The translations under genes were made by a program, and so were the position numbers. A stretch of 54,263 nucleotides of DNA from a virus, in the IMG/VR virus record IMGVR_UViG_3300034073_001507, positions 1 through 54,263 of that record; one strand, 5' to 3'. Position 1 is the first letter of the stretch; each line of letters opens with the position of its first letter. Below are positions 40,094 to 49,117 of this stretch, in pieces. Under the pieces are notes generated by a model. The model was not told the DNA's origin. It saw nothing but the letters and a program-made list of their open reading frames with translations, and searched no databases.

Positions 40094-40466
40094 TTATCAA
40101 GAACGCAGAATGTACGACGCAAAGCTCACAAAGCTAGAAGTCGAATTGAGTGCAATGAAAGAGAAAATCTCTTTCTTTTCCGTCATCTACCAAAAGTTTG
40201 ATGACACACTCGACAAGGTTCAGAAGTTAATGGAAGATAGAAGAAACGAAACAAACCAAGATCTAAAGGATGTCTATAGCAAAATTACAGAAGTTGAAAC
40301 TAAGATTATGGAAGAAATGCATTTGCTCAGAGAAGATATGAAAAAACAACACGAAATCGAAAGAGCAAAGATAGCCGAACTGGATAAGTGGAGATGGATG
40401 GTCGTAGGGGCAGCTGCAATCGTCAGCTGGGTAATTTCCAAATTCTCAGGATTTTTTGGAGATTAA
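40083..40466 (+). CDS. Coiled-coil protein with C-terminal membrane anchor
   Basis: 127 residues: a long charged coiled coil (about 12-98) and a C-terminal hydrophobic segment (about 104-121, WMVVGAAAIVSWVISKF). The tail-anchored topology places the coil in the cytoplasm. It lies in the lysis block, overlapping Rz by 11 nt. A holin regulator or spanin accessory is a guess; the function is unknown. Confidence 0.65.
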   Translation: MSDDYQERRMYDAKLTKLEVELSAMKEKISFFSVIYQKFDDTLDKVQKLMEDRRNETNQDLKDVYSKITEVETKIMEEMHLLREDMKKQHEIERAKIAELDKWRWMVVGAAAIVSWVISKFSGFFGD

Positions 40467-40868
40467 ATGTTAACATTCAAACAGTATATTGCAGAGCAAA
40501 GAAAAGTCGATATTATAAATAGTTTTGTATCTTATGCTTGCGATACGCTAGAATTAGGTACTGCGCCAGAGATTAATCTGGTGAATGATAAGAAACTTGC
40601 AAAAGAACACAGAAGTTTTGGGTCATACTACGTTGGGCAAAATAAAATCAACGTCAACATAGCTGAAAGGCACGTTGCGGACATCCTCCGAACACTAGCC
40701 CACGAGATGGTCCACTGTAAGCAAGATCGAGATGGTAGACTTTTTGATGATTCAGGTAACACAGGAAGTGATATCGAAAACGAGGCTAACAGTCAGGCTG
40801 GCATCATGCTTCGTAACTTCGGCAGAACCAATCCATTCATCTTCGAAGAAGTTTTGTCTCAGCAGTAA
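40467..40868 (+). CDS. Zinc metallopeptidase with capsid-targeting N-terminus
   Basis: 133 residues. AHEMVHCKQ (H79-E80-x-x-H83) is an HExxH zinc site; IENEAN (E104/E106) offers a third ligand, as in SprT-like or similar small peptidases. The N-terminus MLTFKQYIAE-Q matches the T4 capsid-targeting peptide including the I-A-E cleavage tripeptide, which suggests a protease packaged in the head and injected. An exact TATAAATA lies at codons 16-19, just after the peptide. Confidence 0.75.
   Translation: MLTFKQYIAEQRKVDIINSFVSYACDTLELGTAPEINLVNDKKLAKEHRSFGSYYVGQNKINVNIAERHVADILRTLAHEMVHCKQDRDGRLFDDSGNTGSDIENEANSQAGIMLRNFGRTNPFIFEEVLSQQ
40514..40521 (+). promoter_or_regulatory. Internal TATAAATA (possible late promoter)
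   Basis: Exact late motif inside the metallopeptidase gene, right after the segment encoding the capsid-targeting peptide. A start near G40527 would give RNA for downstream genes. No suitable in-frame start codon follows closely, so a shortened peptidase is unlikely. Chance is possible. Confidence 0.35.
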
Positions 40869-40884
40869 AAATAGTATATACTAT
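40854..40884 (+). promoter_or_regulatory. Primase promoter with palindromic operator
   Basis: TTGTCT (40854-40859), a 17-nt spacer and TATACT (40877-40882) form a plausible sigma70 promoter. The -10 lies within a perfect 14-nt palindrome, ATAGTATATACTAT (40871-40884), which could bind a dimeric repressor. It is 28 nt before the primase start. Confidence 0.55.
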
Positions 40885-40911
40885 GTTGACTGATAATATT
40901 ATGGTGATTTT

Positions 40912-41937
40912 ATGTCTGTCTATATTGATAGAAAGTATCTTTCTACTATTAGTCATAAACTTGAAAGGTTTACTCAGAAGAACACGGATCTCTTCAACTT
41001 CAGATGTCCATTCTGCGGCGACTCGTCAAAGAACAAACTGAAAGCGCGTGGTTATATCTACCGCAAGAACAACGACTATTTCTATCGTTGTCACAACTGT
41101 TCAGTTAGCACTTCATTTTCAAATTTCCTCAAGCAAGTAGACCTCAGCTCACACAAACAATATGTGCTTGAGCGATATGCAGCTGGTGATAATGGCCACA
41201 GCAATTACAAGAAACCATCATTTGATGAACTGAAGGGCAATGCTTTTGCTAGGTTTGCAACTCAGAAATCTATTCCAAAAATTAATCTAAAAAACATCTC
41301 TGAACTTGAACCTGGACACTATGCCCGCGAATATATAATCAAGAGGGGAATCCCTGAAGGTCGGTGGAATGACATTTACTATACAGAGAACTTCAGGGAT
41401 TTTTTATTCCATGATTTCCCAGATCATGGAAAAGAAAATCTACCAGAAGATGACAGAATCATCCTAGTTTATAGGGATGAAGAGGGCAACATTACCAATA
41501 TTTCTGGGAGAGCATTAAGTGACACAAAACTCCGATACATCACAATCAAAGTCGTCGAAGGGAAAAAAATCTATGGCCTCGAAAGAACCGACAAAGAAAA
41601 AACAATCTACATCACCGAGGGGCAATTCGACAGCTATTTTTTGGATAATGCTGTTGCTTCTGGGGACAGTGGGTTATGTAATGTGGCAGATTACTTCGGC
41701 AGTAACGTCAACGTTGTTCTAGTTTATGATAATGAACCGAGGAATCGTGAGATCGTAAAAACATTAGCTAACTCGATTGAACTCGGGTATAATGTTGTGA
41801 TTTGGCCGAACGGAATTGTAGAGAAAGATATTAATGATATGGTGCTGGCTGGTATAGATGTGAAGAAGATAGTAGAACAAAGAACATACAGCGGCAGTCG
41901 AGCTATGATGGAATTCATAAATTGGAAGAGGTGTTGA
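40912..41937 (+). CDS. 61: DNA primase (gp61)
   Basis: 341-residue DnaG-type primase. Zinc ribbon C32-PFC35 and C60-HNC63; Toprim with YITEGQFDS (E236) and LVYDNEPRN (D273, E275). It works with helicase gp41 to make RNA primers. The gene has its own promoter/operator and is followed by thyX 1 nt later. GGTGAT serves as a weak RBS. Confidence 0.94.
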   Translation: MSVYIDRKYLSTISHKLERFTQKNTDLFNFRCPFCGDSSKNKLKARGYIYRKNNDYFYRCHNCSVSTSFSNFLKQVDLSSHKQYVLERYAAGDNGHSNYKKPSFDELKGNAFARFATQKSIPKINLKNISELEPGHYAREYIIKRGIPEGRWNDIYYTENFRDFLFHDFPDHGKENLPEDDRIILVYRDEEGNITNISGRALSDTKLRYITIKVVEGKKIYGLERTDKEKTIYITEGQFDSYFLDNAVASGDSGLCNVADYFGSNVNVVLVYDNEPRNREIVKTLANSIELGYNVVIWPNGIVEKDINDMVLAGIDVKKIVEQRTYSGSRAMMEFINWKRC

Positions 41938-41938
41938 T

Positions 41939-42607
41939 ATGAGCGTTAGATTGATTTGTTTCAGCCAAGCAACATCAAGTTTTTTTGATGAGACTGATAT
42001 TGGTACGATGGAAGAACTCACAGCATACTTTGCTCGTGTATCTAATCCATCAAACCAAACCAATACAATGACAGCACCAAAGTTGATTAACTATTTGATT
42101 AAGAACGCTCACTGGTCGCCGTTTGAAATGGTCCATGCTACGCTTGAGATCAATACGACCAGAGACATTGCTCGACAGATTCTTCGTCATCGCAGTTTTA
42201 GTTTTCAAGAGTTTTCTCAGCGTTATGCTGATCCAACTCAAATGCAAATGGTAAAGCGTGAGGCTAGACTACAGGATCCAGTTAATAGGCAGAACAGCAT
42301 CAAGACAGACAACTACAATCTTGAGCAAGAATGGAAAGCCTATCAGGATCAAGTGATTGAACAGGCAAAAATAGTTTATGATTGGGCTATTGAAAATGGT
42401 ATTGCCAAAGAGCAAGCAAGAGCAGTGCTTCCCGAAGGGTTGACTGCATCAAGACTCTATATGGCTGGTACACTTCGTTCATGGATTCACTATATACAAC
42501 TCCGTTCCAAGAACGGGACGCAACTTGAGCATGCTGAGATTGCAAAGCAATGTGCAGAAGTGTTAGTAAAACAATTTCCACTAATTAAAGAACTCGTAGA
42601 AGGATAA
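41939..42607 (+). CDS. thyX: Flavin-dependent thymidylate synthase
   Basis: 222 residues with the ThyX motif RHRSFSFQEFSQRY (83-96), fitting RHR-x7-S, and late LPEGLTASRLYMAGTLRSW. It converts dUMP to dTMP using methylene-tetrahydrofolate and FAD. It receives dUMP from the dCMP deaminase encoded at 8976. RBS AAGAGGTG. Confidence 0.96.
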   Translation: MSVRLICFSQATSSFFDETDIGTMEELTAYFARVSNPSNQTNTMTAPKLINYLIKNAHWSPFEMVHATLEINTTRDIARQILRHRSFSFQEFSQRYADPTQMQMVKREARLQDPVNRQNSIKTDNYNLEQEWKAYQDQVIEQAKIVYDWAIENGIAKEQARAVLPEGLTASRLYMAGTLRSWIHYIQLRSKNGTQLEHAEIAKQCAEVLVKQFPLIKELVEG

Positions 42608-42612
42608 GAACA

Positions 42613-44466
42613 ATGGATGTAACCCAGTCAATTCTCTCAGATATTGTTGTTTTCAATAAGTATGCCAAGTTTATTCCCGAGATCAATCGCCGAGAGACTT
42701 GGGAAGAACTGTGTGAGCGTAACATGGTTATGCACATGAAGAAGTACCCAAGTATCAAATCAGAAATTAAAAATGTGTATAAAGAATTTGTATACACCAA
42801 GAAAGTTCTTCCTTCAATGCGTTCAATGCAGTTCGCTGGTATGCCAATTGAACTTTCTAACTCACGCATCTTCAACTGTGCATATATGCCAATTGAACAT
42901 CCAGTTGCATTTGCTGAACTGATGTTCTTGCTTCTTGGTGGTACTGGAGTTGGCTATAGCGTACAGAAACATCACGTTGAGAAACTACCTGCAATTGTTG
43001 GGCCATCAGAGAAGCAGCGACGTTTTCTTGTTGGCGATTCCATCGAAGGCTGGGCTGATGCAATTAAAGTTCTAGTCAAAGCCTATACAACAGGTAAGTC
43101 TGACCCCGTATTTGATTTCCGAGACATTCGACCCAAGGGCGCTTTGCTTGTAACGAGCGGCGGTAAAGCTCCTGGTCCAGATCCGCTGCGTATCTGTATT
43201 GATCAGATTCGCCAGATTCTCAATGGCGCAATTGGCCGTAAGCTCAAGACAATTGAAGTTCACGATATCTGCTGCTTTATTGCTGACGCTGTTCTTGCAG
43301 GTGGCATTCGTCGAGCTGCAATGATTGCGGGTTTTAGCCTTGATGACTATGACATGCTTTCTTGCAAGTCAGGTGCATGGTGGGAGAATGCACCGCAGCG
43401 TGGTCGAGCCAACAACTCAGTTGTACTTCGTCGTGGTAAAGTAACCGAAGAAGAGTTCAAGCATATCTGGGATCTTGTTAAATTGTCAGGAGCAGGTGAG
43501 CCTGGATTCTTCTGGACCAACGATGAAGAACTGTTCACCAATCCATGCGCAGAGATTTCACTTCGCCCATATCAGTTCTGTAACCTGACCGAAGTTAATG
43601 TATCTGATGTTCATGATCAGGCAGATTTGAACGCAAGAGCAGCAGCAGGCGCATTTATTGGTACGCTTCAGGCAGGATACACCGACTTCCACTATCTTCG
43701 TAATGTCTGGAAAGAGACTACCGAAGAAGAAGCATTGATTGGCGTTGGCATGACGGGTATCGCATCTGGTGGTGTTATTAATCTGAATCTTGAAGAAGCA
43801 GCAAAAGTTGTAAAAAAAGCAAACAAAGAAATCGCTGATCAGATCGGCGTAAACTGCGCAGCGAGAACAACGACGATCAAACCATCAGGCACAACCTCTC
43901 TTGTAGTTGGATCATCTTCTGGTATTCACGCATGGCACAATGACTATTATATTCGACGCATGCGTGTTGGAAAGAACGAAGCGATGTACAACTATATAAA
44001 GAGTAACTTCCCAACTTTGATTGAAGATTGTGTATTCAAGCCTCACCTTGAGGCAGTGCTCTCGATTCCTCAGAGAGCGCCCGAAGGAGCCATCCTTCGT
44101 TCTGAGAGTGCTCTGCATTTGCTTGAGCGTGTTAAGAAATTTAATATGGAGTGGGTTCGCAATGGACATCGTACAGGCGCTAATTTCCACAACGTATCTT
44201 GCACCATTTCTCTTAGAGAAGATGAGTGGGGACCAGTTGGAGAATGGATGTGGGATAACAGGGATAACTACACGGGAATATCAGTTCTTCCATATGATGG
44301 CGGAACCTATGTCCAAGCCCCATTCGAAGACTGCACCCGTGAGACATTTGAGGAGATGGTAAAACATCTACATGATATTGATCTTTCTCAAGTCCATGAA
44401 TATGACGATAACACCGCGCTGACCGATCAGGCAGCTTGCGCAGGAGGAGCATGTGAAATCAAATAA
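42613..44466 (+). CDS. nrdJ: B12-dependent (class II) ribonucleotide reductase
   Basis: 617-residue monomeric class II reductase of the adenosylcobalamin RTPR type: SMRSMQFAG, IFNCAYMPIEHP (first active-site Cys), GGTGVGYSVQ, NPCAEISL (active-site C-x-E), TIKPSGTTSLVVG, and a C-terminal ACAGGAC redox pair. It makes deoxynucleotides without oxygen or a second subunit but needs host B12. No NrdA/NrdB are in the window. The gene follows thyX by 5 nt. Confidence 0.93.
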   Translation: MDVTQSILSDIVVFNKYAKFIPEINRRETWEELCERNMVMHMKKYPSIKSEIKNVYKEFVYTKKVLPSMRSMQFAGMPIELSNSRIFNCAYMPIEHPVAFAELMFLLLGGTGVGYSVQKHHVEKLPAIVGPSEKQRRFLVGDSIEGWADAIKVLVKAYTTGKSDPVFDFRDIRPKGALLVTSGGKAPGPDPLRICIDQIRQILNGAIGRKLKTIEVHDICCFIADAVLAGGIRRAAMIAGFSLDDYDMLSCKSGAWWENAPQRGRANNSVVLRRGKVTEEEFKHIWDLVKLSGAGEPGFFWTNDEELFTNPCAEISLRPYQFCNLTEVNVSDVHDQADLNARAAAGAFIGTLQAGYTDFHYLRNVWKETTEEEALIGVGMTGIASGGVINLNLEEAAKVVKKANKEIADQIGVNCAARTTTIKPSGTTSLVVGSSSGIHAWHNDYYIRRMRVGKNEAMYNYIKSNFPTLIEDCVFKPHLEAVLSIPQRAPEGAILRSESALHLLERVKKFNMEWVRNGHRTGANFHNVSCTISLREDEWGPVGEWMWDNRDNYTGISVLPYDGGTYVQAPFEDCTRETFEEMVKHLHDIDLSQVHEYDDNTALTDQAACAGGACEIK

Positions 44467-45712
44467 AGTGAAACTTCATAAGTTTAGTATTATTACACCA
44501 ACACACATTAAGAATTCTTTTCTTGATGATCTTTATGATAGTTTGGTTGAGCAAACTTATGAAAATTGGGAGTGGGTAATTTATCTTAATGGTGTTGGTT
44601 CACCTGATAAAGTTCCCCCGAGAATCAGGGAAGATTCTCGGGTATCTATCTACAAAAGTGGATTTGATAACAACTGCGTCGGATTCAATAAACACCAAGC
44701 ATTTAATCTTGGCGAAGGTGATATTCTTGTTGAAGTTGATCATGATGATATATTGATGCCTAATTGTCTTGAAGAACTAAATGAAGCATTCCAAGATAAA
44801 GATGTTGGATTTGCTTTTAGCGATTGTGCAGTATATCATATGACTGATGTGTTTTATCCATACAATTCCATATATGGATGGACATATAAAGAAGTTGATT
44901 GGAAAGGTAAAAAACTTATCGCAATGGATTCTTTCCAACCAACAAGCCATAGTATATCTTTCATTTGGTACGCCCCAGACCATGTTCGCGCATGGCGCAA
45001 GTCTGTCTATAGAGAAATTGGGGGCCATGATCCAAGATTAAGTATTTGTGATGATCATGAGCTAATGATTCGAACTTATCTTAAAACAAAAATGCATCAC
45101 ATACCAAAAGCATTGTATATCTATCGAATCACTGGTGACAATACTTGGCTTGAAAGAAATCAGCAAATACAAGATACTACTGTAGAACTGTTTCAAAAAC
45201 ATGCATGGGATCTTGCTTGCAAAGACGCAAGAGATCGCAACCTTTCGATCGTAGAAATTGGAGGCGGCATCAATCCAAGAGATGGATGTGATATTAATAT
45301 TGATTTAGAAGAAGGCAACGTTAAGGCTGATCTTAATGATGGTATACCACTTCCTGATAATTCAGTCGGTGTGTTAAACGCATCGCATATAATTGAGCAT
45401 CTTCACGATAAACATAAAATAATGTGTGAGATATATCGGGTTTTAGCTGATGGTGGTTGGGCTTTTATTGAAGTTCCTAGCACAGACGGTAGAGGAGCAT
45501 TCCAAGATCCAACTCATGTTAGTTACTGGAACCAAAATAGTTTCTGGTATTACACCAGAGCTGATAAAGCAATGTTCATTCGCAACAAAGATGTTAGATT
45601 CCAGTCGTTCAGGCTTGATACTATTTGGTGGGAAGATCAAATCGCCGTAACTAATGCATGGCTAGTTGCAGTCAAGTCTGACAAACGCAGGCCTCATCTA
45701 TTGAGTATCTAA
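44453..45712 (+). CDS. GT2-methyltransferase fusion
   Basis: 419 residues in two domains. Domain 1 (about 8-250) is a GT2 glycosyltransferase: FSIITPTHIKNSFLDDLYDS, EQTYENWEWVIYLNG, and VEVDHDDILMPN. Domain 2 (about 260-400) is a SAM methyltransferase: IVEIGGGINPRDGCDINID and LNASHIIEHLHDK, IYRVLADGGWAFIEVP. GTG 44453 follows AGGAGGAG and overlaps the nrdJ end. It may add and methylate the same sugar. Confidence 0.85.
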   Translation: MKSNKVKLHKFSIITPTHIKNSFLDDLYDSLVEQTYENWEWVIYLNGVGSPDKVPPRIREDSRVSIYKSGFDNNCVGFNKHQAFNLGEGDILVEVDHDDILMPNCLEELNEAFQDKDVGFAFSDCAVYHMTDVFYPYNSIYGWTYKEVDWKGKKLIAMDSFQPTSHSISFIWYAPDHVRAWRKSVYREIGGHDPRLSICDDHELMIRTYLKTKMHHIPKALYIYRITGDNTWLERNQQIQDTTVELFQKHAWDLACKDARDRNLSIVEIGGGINPRDGCDINIDLEEGNVKADLNDGIPLPDNSVGVLNASHIIEHLHDKHKIMCEIYRVLADGGWAFIEVPSTDGRGAFQDPTHVSYWNQNSFWYYTRADKAMFIRNKDVRFQSFRLDTIWWEDQIAVTNAWLVAVKSDKRRPHLLSI

Positions 45713-45716
45713 TGGC

Positions 45717-47393
45717 ATGAAAATTGCAATTTTCTACATGATAGGCCAATATGGCGGTGATGATAATTGGAATGCTTTGTACGATGAACAGATCAATTCA
45801 ATTAAAACAAGTGGGCTCTATGACAATATAGAATTTATTGATTTGTTTGTTAAAGGGCAATCTCCTGTTTCTTTGGATAAAATTTCCGATAAAGTAAATA
45901 ACATAACTTATCTTGGTGACTTAGAAGAGGATCGCCCAACAAATAGAAAATTGTATAGAGCCTATAATCAAATTATGCAGAGAATATGGGCTTTTTCTGC
46001 TGCGAATCCAGAATATAAGATATTGTTTTTTCACTCGCTAGGTGTTTCTAGGGATTCAGAGATAGGCAAAAGGTCTGCGCAATTCAGAATGTATTTCGAA
46101 AAAATTCTTATCCATAATTGGAAAGATTGTATCAATGCCCTTGAACATTATGATTGCGCTGGCGTTGAATATATCCCTCTAGCAACGTTCCGAGGTGGAG
46201 AAATTGAATTTCCTGCGCCACACTACCAAGGATTTTTTTGGTGGGCCAACGCCAATTATCTAAACAAACTTGATCCTACATACTTCAATCAAAACGTTCA
46301 ATGGCAACCATATTTGTGCGAATTATGGATAGGCTCTGGCAATCCAAAAGCATATAGTTTCTACAACACCTGGAGAAACAGATATTACGACGATTTGGGC
46401 GATGTTCCATATCAAGAAATTCTGGAAAAGTCCAGAAAGCATTTCTCTGAACTTAGCAAGAAGCGTAGGATTGCCTTTGTAATGAATTCTGCAAGTAAAT
46501 GTGGAGTGTATGAATATGGCAAATTAACTCTACAAAATCTACAAAAATCAAATAGGTATGAGTATGTTTTAATTGAGGCTTCCAGCGAAGAAGAATTCAT
46601 TTCAAAGTTTGATAGAGAATATGATGGGGTGATATGGAATTGTGGCCCATTTGGTTGGATGATGAATTGTTTATCCAAAATCAAACAAGAAGATATTCCA
46701 AATTTTGTCATAACTGGACATGGCTCAATTTATGAGTTTGCAAATATCAAGCAACATTTTGTTTGCGACCCAACTATAGAACAAGATGGAAAAATAGCAT
46801 TAGAAAGGCCTCTGGTAAAGTTCGAGAATCTGGACAATAACCCACCAGGAAATGTTATTAAAATTGGTAGCTTTGGATTTGGTGGGTGGAATAAAAATTT
46901 CACAGGCATAGTTGAAGCTGTAAATCAACAATTTTCTGAACCCGTAATGATAAATTTTAATATATCATATGCTGATTATTTCGAGTATAGTATTGAGCGA
47001 GGAACTTCTCATGTCATAGCAGAAAAATGTAGGCAATTAGCCAACCCTAACGTTATAATAAACATTAGCCATGACTATATGAATATTGAGGATACTGTTA
47101 GATTTTTAAACTCTAATGATATTAATTTGTTCTTATATCATGATGTTGGCCCAGGAATAAGTAGCTGCGTTGATTTTGCTTTAATGGCAGAAAAACCTTT
47201 GATGGTTAATAGAAGCAAAAGTTTTAATAATATAAATTGGAAAGAAGAATTGTTGTTTGATTGCAACACTATAAAAGAAGTTATAGAAAGGGGATTGGAA
47301 CCAACTAATGAGTTTAGATCTAAGTGGTCAACAGATAATATAATCAAAACTTTTGAAATAGAATTTGGCAAATATATTGGAGTTAATAGATGA
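45717..47393 (+). CDS. Two-domain glycosyltransferase
   Basis: 558 residues. The N-terminal domain (1-245, starting KIAIFYMIGQYGGDDNW, with LFFHSLGVSRDSEIG) is of a kind found in other polysaccharide proteins but unnamed. The C-terminal domain (about 248-558) is homologous to the whole protein encoded at 17093 (CGVYEYGKLT, IKIGSFGFGGWNKN, EKCRQLANPN) and looks GT-B-like. Thus one branch of the family is fused and the other stands alone. The end overlaps the next gene. Confidence 0.7.
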   Translation: MKIAIFYMIGQYGGDDNWNALYDEQINSIKTSGLYDNIEFIDLFVKGQSPVSLDKISDKVNNITYLGDLEEDRPTNRKLYRAYNQIMQRIWAFSAANPEYKILFFHSLGVSRDSEIGKRSAQFRMYFEKILIHNWKDCINALEHYDCAGVEYIPLATFRGGEIEFPAPHYQGFFWWANANYLNKLDPTYFNQNVQWQPYLCELWIGSGNPKAYSFYNTWRNRYYDDLGDVPYQEILEKSRKHFSELSKKRRIAFVMNSASKCGVYEYGKLTLQNLQKSNRYEYVLIEASSEEEFISKFDREYDGVIWNCGPFGWMMNCLSKIKQEDIPNFVITGHGSIYEFANIKQHFVCDPTIEQDGKIALERPLVKFENLDNNPPGNVIKIGSFGFGGWNKNFTGIVEAVNQQFSEPVMINFNISYADYFEYSIERGTSHVIAEKCRQLANPNVIINISHDYMNIEDTVRFLNSNDINLFLYHDVGPGISSCVDFALMAEKPLMVNRSKSFNNINWKEELLFDCNTIKEVIERGLEPTNEFRSKWSTDNIIKTFEIEFGKYIGVNR

Positions 47394-49117
47394 AAAAAAT
47401 ATGTATGATCACCATGTTTAAAAATGAAGCTCATAGCATAGGGAGAATGCTTGAATCTGTAGCTCCATATATTGACTATTGGGTCATTCAAGACAATGGC
47501 TCAACTGATGGTACGCCAGAAGTAGTTAAAGAATGGGCAATGAAATATAGAATAGATGGGCACCTTTATAAAGTAGAAGAAGGTTGGGTTGGGTTTGGTT
47601 GGAACAGAGATCATTTGTTACAAAGAGCCAAGAGTTTAAATCATGGTTGCAACTGGATCATGAAAATGGATTGCGATGAAGTCCTTGAAGTGGATCCTAG
47701 TTTCGATTGGTCTATTTTTGATGATACAAATATAACTGCATTTTCTGTTGCAGCATTAGGACCTGGTATTATTTACCAAAGAACTTGGATATGGAATGCT
47801 AAATTGAATTGGAAATTTCACCATGACCCAGCACATGAAACAATTTATTTAGATGATGGTGTAACAAATGAAAATTTCAGTATGCATTCGTTGCCTAAAG
47901 AATTTAGGATGAAAGCTGATGATTCAGTTAGGGGCGAAAGTTATGTATTGCCCACAAAATATGTTAGTGATGCTTTGGCTCTAGAAGAAAAATTGATTCG
48001 TGAGCAGAGTTTGTTTAAAGACTGGTATCATTTTTGGTATATTGGTAAGAGTTATGAGGATGCATTTAAATGCCAATCATTTCCTTTGGGGGAAAAGCAA
48101 CAAAGGCATTATGCCGAAAGGTCTATATTTTATTATAAGGAATGGGTAAATTTTCAACACGACTACGATAGAACAAATCAACCAAATAGGCTTTGTGAGA
48201 TGGGATACTATGCTATGAATAGCATTGGAAATTCTTATCGATTTCTTGGCCAAACAGAAAAGGCTATAGAATATTTCAAAAGAGCGGAACCTTTTTGTTC
48301 TCGTAGAAACGATCATCTAATTTGGTTAGCAGAAACGTATATGCATCTTGGTGATTTTGATGAGATGCTGAAATATACAACAGAGATAATGAAACCTGAA
48401 CGAACCATGCCATTTCCCGACTTTGTGTTTATTATCAGCACTGACATGTATCACGATACCAGTGAATATCCCAAAAACCTGCATAATGTTGCACTACAAA
48501 ACGCAACCAAAAAGGAAGAATCGATGAACTACTGCGAACTCAAAAATCAATTAACAGTTAACCCAAACAGAAAGAAAAGAATTTTTGTTGTTGATGATTT
48601 TTATGCTGATCCGATTGCGGTTCGGAATTTTGCTCTTGGGTCAGCATTTGAAGCAAACAATAACTGGTACAAAGGTAGTAGATCTATTGAGAAATATAGA
48701 CCAACTGAGATCAAAGAAGCATTTGAAAATATAATGGGCATTAAGATTCGCGAATGGGAATCGCACGGAATGAATGGCAGTTTCCAATATTGTACGCCTG
48801 AAGATCTGCTAGTCTATCATTATGATTCTCAGACTTGGGCTGGTATGATTTATTTGACGCCAAACGCACCATATGATTGTGGGACTTCTTTGTGGGCTAG
48901 CAGAATAACTAATGCTAGACATGTTGATCAAGATCCAGAGGATAGAAGTTTTGCTGGTGGATTCTACGATCAGACTAAATTCGAATTGGTTGATACTATT
49001 GGTAATGTGTTTAATCGATTAGTTCTTTTTGATGCAAGGTGCTTCCACTCGGCGTCTAAATACTTTGGTAAGACCATTGATGATTCCAGATTGTTCCATC
49101 TATTCTTTTTTGACTAA
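47390..49117 (+). CDS. GT2 - TPR - 2OG oxygenase-like fusion
   Basis: 575 residues in three parts. GT2 domain (about 1-240): ICMITMFKNEAHSIGRMLES, QDNGSTDGTPE, WIMKMDCDEVLE. TPR-like helices (about 262-340): YYAMNSIGNSYRFLGQTEKA, LIWLAETYMHLGD. C-terminal domain (about 395-575): FVVDDFYADPIAVRNFAL, VYHYDSQTWAGMIYLTPN (H-x-D) and FDARCFHSASK (distal His), resembling DUF6445-type 2OG oxygenases. Sugar transfer and hydroxylation could act on the same product. Confidence 0.8.
   Translation: MKKICMITMFKNEAHSIGRMLESVAPYIDYWVIQDNGSTDGTPEVVKEWAMKYRIDGHLYKVEEGWVGFGWNRDHLLQRAKSLNHGCNWIMKMDCDEVLEVDPSFDWSIFDDTNITAFSVAALGPGIIYQRTWIWNAKLNWKFHHDPAHETIYLDDGVTNENFSMHSLPKEFRMKADDSVRGESYVLPTKYVSDALALEEKLIREQSLFKDWYHFWYIGKSYEDAFKCQSFPLGEKQQRHYAERSIFYYKEWVNFQHDYDRTNQPNRLCEMGYYAMNSIGNSYRFLGQTEKAIEYFKRAEPFCSRRNDHLIWLAETYMHLGDFDEMLKYTTEIMKPERTMPFPDFVFIISTDMYHDTSEYPKNLHNVALQNATKKEESMNYCELKNQLTVNPNRKKRIFVVDDFYADPIAVRNFALGSAFEANNNWYKGSRSIEKYRPTEIKEAFENIMGIKIREWESHGMNGSFQYCTPEDLLVYHYDSQTWAGMIYLTPNAPYDCGTSLWASRITNARHVDQDPEDRSFAGGFYDQTKFELVDTIGNVFNRLVLFDARCFHSASKYFGKTIDDSRLFHLFFFD

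Noticed and set aside
41519-41722. GTG-initiated 67-codon frame inside the primase gene with a polar N-terminus and one hydrophobic segment
   Set aside because: It lies wholly within conserved gp61 including the Toprim region, has no Shine-Dalgarno sequence, and its composition is explained by the primase codons.
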